DNA of 64,000 nucleotides, taken from positions 2,654,452-2,718,451 of the forward strand of contig RPFO01000156.1 of NCBI GenBank assembly GCA_009746045.1, read 5' to 3'. Shown here piece by piece: positions 61,687-64,000 of this stretch. The translations under genes and the position numbers were made by a program. This DNA comes from Mesostigma viride. Taxonomy: Eukaryota > Streptophyta > Mesostigmatophyceae > Mesostigmatales > Mesostigmataceae. How positions within the stretch are numbered: position 1 is the stretch's first letter; each line of letters begins with the position of its first letter. The notes beneath the pieces were generated by a model. That model was not told the DNA's origin. It did not search any database and was given only the letters and a program-made list of their open reading frames with translations.

Positions 61687-62607
61687 ATGTCTTGTAAAGG
61701 GGTTGCGTTGCTTATAGCTGTCCTGTTAGTGGCGCGCTGCTCCGACGCGAATGATGCAGAAAAAGCCCCGGTATCATCCTTTGACTTTGGCCAGGGCATG
61801 GAGAAATACGAGCTGACGTGGTTTAACGAATGGTGGGAAGAGTGGAAATCCGAGAAATCCGGGGTCCCCTTCTATAAAAACAAGGACACCGGGGAGGTTC
61901 AATGGGAGCACCCGTACAGAGTGTCGGATGATGCGGGCATGGGCATCCCCGTAAACACCGGGTTTGAAGCGCACGCGCCCTCACTAGACGAGGAGCTCTG
62001 GGAGAACGATGACTGGAAGGAGTGGAAGACCGAACGAGGAATGTCCTTCTTCGTGAACAAGCGAACCGGCCATTCCCAGTGGGGTGATCCCCGCAACATC
62101 GTGACACCATCCGGGAACAGCAAGGGCGCTGCCAACAACCGTGACAGCACCGCGGCCGCGCAGCAGAAGGCCGCCCAGGAGAAGGCCTCTCAATCGACTC
62201 CAAAGTCGGCACGCAGTGACGCATCCGGGTCGGCGGGCGCAGCCGGTGTACGGCGGGCGACGGGTTGGGAGGACGACGTTTGGCAGGAATGGGTGGACGA
62301 GAACGGTCGCCGCTTCTATCAAAACAAGGTCATTGGGTACACCCAGTGGAAGCACCCGTACGACCGCACCGGGATGAAGCTGGCGCTGTCGGTGACCGCG
62401 TGCTGTGTGGCGGTGGGCGCCGTGATCGTCTACTTCAACTGGGGCAAGTTTGACAACGAGTACTGGAAGCGGCAGGAGCGGAAAGAGATGCGTAAGCTGA
62501 GGCGCAACAACCGCGACAAGCTGCCCGGCGTGGGCAAAATCTCGGGGCAGAAGGTCGGGGGAGTACAGGACGCGGGGCGCAAAGGCAGTGCCTGCGGAGG
62601 CAAATGA
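61687..62607 (+). CDS. Single-pass membrane protein with three WW domains, 306 aa
   Basis: Intronless, ATG at 61687, TGA at 62605-62607. A signal peptide (MSCKGVALLIAVLLVARCSD) is followed by three WW-type modules: residues about 46-76 (WWEEWKSEKSG...QWEHP), 106-135 (WKEWKTERGMSF...QWGDP) and 195-224 (WQEWVDENGRRF...QWKHP). Each keeps the aromatic pair, the second Trp and the final Pro. The linker 140-190 is Ala/Ser/Gln-rich. A hydrophobic helix (231-250) and a strongly basic tail (KRQERKEMRKLRRNNRDK) follow. Predicted type I topology puts the WW modules in the ER/Golgi lumen or outside the cell. WW domains bind Pro-rich ligands, and volvocine extracellular matrix is Pro-rich, so a matrix or secretory role is possible but unproven. 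Confidence 0.8.
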   Translation: MSCKGVALLIAVLLVARCSDANDAEKAPVSSFDFGQGMEKYELTWFNEWWEEWKSEKSGVPFYKNKDTGEVQWEHPYRVSDDAGMGIPVNTGFEAHAPSLDEELWENDDWKEWKTERGMSFFVNKRTGHSQWGDPRNIVTPSGNSKGAANNRDSTAAAQQKAAQEKASQSTPKSARSDASGSAGAAGVRRATGWEDDVWQEWVDENGRRFYQNKVIGYTQWKHPYDRTGMKLALSVTACCVAVGAVIVYFNWGKFDNEYWKRQERKEMRKLRRNNRDKLPGVGKISGQKVGGVQDAGRKGSACGGK

Positions 62608-63350
62608 GCGCGTCAGGGCAGCGCGTGCTTATCGTGGCCACTTATCATAACAAAAGGAGGCAGCATTGCTGCATGGTTGTCTGTCGTGGGAACATCGGAA
62701 TTTGGTTGGCAATGCCGGTGTGGGCGAAGGTGCACCTGTCTGGGCGCAGGTGTCATGTGGGATGTTTTCGTGTTGATCCCAGGTTTAGGGGTTATTCTGC
62801 ACAGAGACGTGCACCGCAGCACGATCCAGCTTTGAGGCTGGGATCTTTCCTGTGTGGTAAATGTACTTTTAGCTGCCGGGAGGCCGGTGTACTTTCAAGG
62901 CCATCCCGTATGCTTTTGAGGGGGGAGAAGGGGGGGGCATTGACGCGTGGGCAAATGGCAGGAATGAGGTCGCTAATTGCCGCTTAAGATGGGTAAAAGC
63001 ATGGACCTTCTACCCTTTTATACCGTCAAGAGGAATGCATCATTATCGGAGTGCTACTCTTCCTGGACGAATGGCTCCATGGTTTTAACCTGCTGCATGG
63101 CTCATTCTCATTCTGCATGTTTCGATATGCATCATGCACACCATGAGCTACCTCCACAAACCTGTCAGCAATCGATGATAAACCATTTAGGCTTTTTAAA
63201 GGACGTCCATAGTCAATCGATCAGGGGAACTGAACCCCCACTCTGAGCGATGCAGCTTGTCCCCATGGGAGGAGCTTTGTGGAAATGCATTGCAGGCTAA
63301 ACCATATCTTGCTATCAATAGACAATGTGGCTGTTTTTTGCCCAGTTTCT
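62608..63350. other. Downstream flank of the WW-domain gene
   Basis: No gene or array is recognised. Only a short G run (62920-62937) stands out. Confidence 0.35.
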
Positions 63351-63660
63351 CCCTGTGGGGGGGGGGGCTTGCCCACAGGGGCTGGGGTGTGGGCCTGGAC
63401 AGTGGTCTGCCACCTCTTCTTGTCCTGCATAGCAGTTCAATCAAGAGAGAGGGAGGAAATGCCGCGGTGTGCAAACAGGGTTGGGACCACTAGGTCGGCC
63501 AGCAACTGATCTGAAGAGTTCATGGCAGATCTACTAGCCCGTCTGGGTTTGTCCTTGGGGCCAGGCCAGGTCAGGATGTGCCGCCCTGACCGGCCAAGCC
63601 GCTGGGGGCCGGCCAGACCGAGCTAGCTAGGGCAGTGCCTACCTGACTGGTTCGAGCAAG
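63350..63660 (-). mobile_element. LINE C-terminal fragment, inverted
   Basis: In reverse complement it encodes QDKKRWQTTVQAHT and a proline-rich end. Flanking phrases (GACCACTAGGTCGGCCAGCA, GGCCAAGCCGCTGGGGGCCGG) match 46380-46520. Confidence 0.6.
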
Positions 63661-63699
63661 ATGTCATGCAAATACTATCCTACGCTGCCTAATCTCATC

Positions 63700-64000
63700 C
63701 GTAATATGTAGGGGGCATACCTAGACTCTCTCTCCCGTCTTTGGACTGTCATGCAGGACAAGACGCGGTGGAAGAAGATTGTCAAGGCGCACACGCCCGA
63801 CCCTGTGGGCAAGCCACCTCCCCCCAAGCGGAGGCGGCGTTTTGATGAGTAGTGTAGTTAGGTTTCTCTAGATAGCTTAGAGTTAGTATAGTTCGATCAC
63901 GCGGCTTCCTCCACCCCATCCATCATGGAATATGTGCTACATGTCCTCCCCACGGCGGCATGTTATAATTTAATTTAATTTAATTTAATTTAATTTTTAA
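63700..64000 (+). mobile_element. LINE C-terminal fragment with 3-prime tail
   Basis: Encodes MQDKTRWKKIVKAHTPDPVG and KPPPPKRRRRFDE with stop at 63849-63851. It continues with the 3-prime UTR, GTGCTACATG and a mutated hairpin, and a TTAATTTAATT tail running to the window end. Confidence 0.7.

Overview
This looks like nuclear DNA of a flagellated green alga, most likely a chlorophyte related to the volvocine group. That is an inference from a complete intraflagellar-transport gene, GC-rich exons with short coding blocks, very repeat-rich introns, a TGTAA-type poly(A) signal and non-LTR retrotransposons of the kind known from these algae. Nothing in the window is prokaryotic.

Three host genes can be read. 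RIO1 kinase lies on the minus strand (5167-21092, 12 exons, 674 aa), and IFT81 lies on the minus strand (47215-60915, 13 exons, 689 aa). For both, the exons were placed by hand. All splice phases agree and the spliced lengths divide evenly by three. An intronless plus-strand gene (61687-62607) encodes a signal peptide, three WW domains, a transmembrane helix and a basic tail. It is divergent from IFT81 across a 771-bp spacer.

The stretches 1-4700, 22200-28900 and 45400-46800, and the right edge, are nests of broken non-LTR retrotransposons and short SINE-like elements. At least three families are present: one with a C-terminal restriction-like endonuclease (two subfamilies, A and B), and others known mainly by a shared 3-prime hairpin and an AATT-type tail.

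The most striking object is a 16,457-bp DNA transposon (28936-45392). It has split one A-type retrotransposon copy in two, and an uninterrupted relative of that site at 2629-2645 gives the empty-site sequence. The element begins CACTAGGAACTC and ends GAGTTCCTAGTG, and it is flanked by a 2-bp CA duplication. It carries subterminal GGTGAGAAA arrays, long inner inverted repeats, a FAR1/Mutator-type transposase with SWIM and AT-hook motifs, and upstream exons that could be cargo.

A second theme is that the introns of both RIO1 and IFT81 contain partial copies of neighbouring exon ends (exon echoes), next to about half of the exons. In IFT81 one such echo has become a 118-bp tandem array of about 12 units. 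Each unit could be spliced as a 54-nt, frame-preserving mini-exon.
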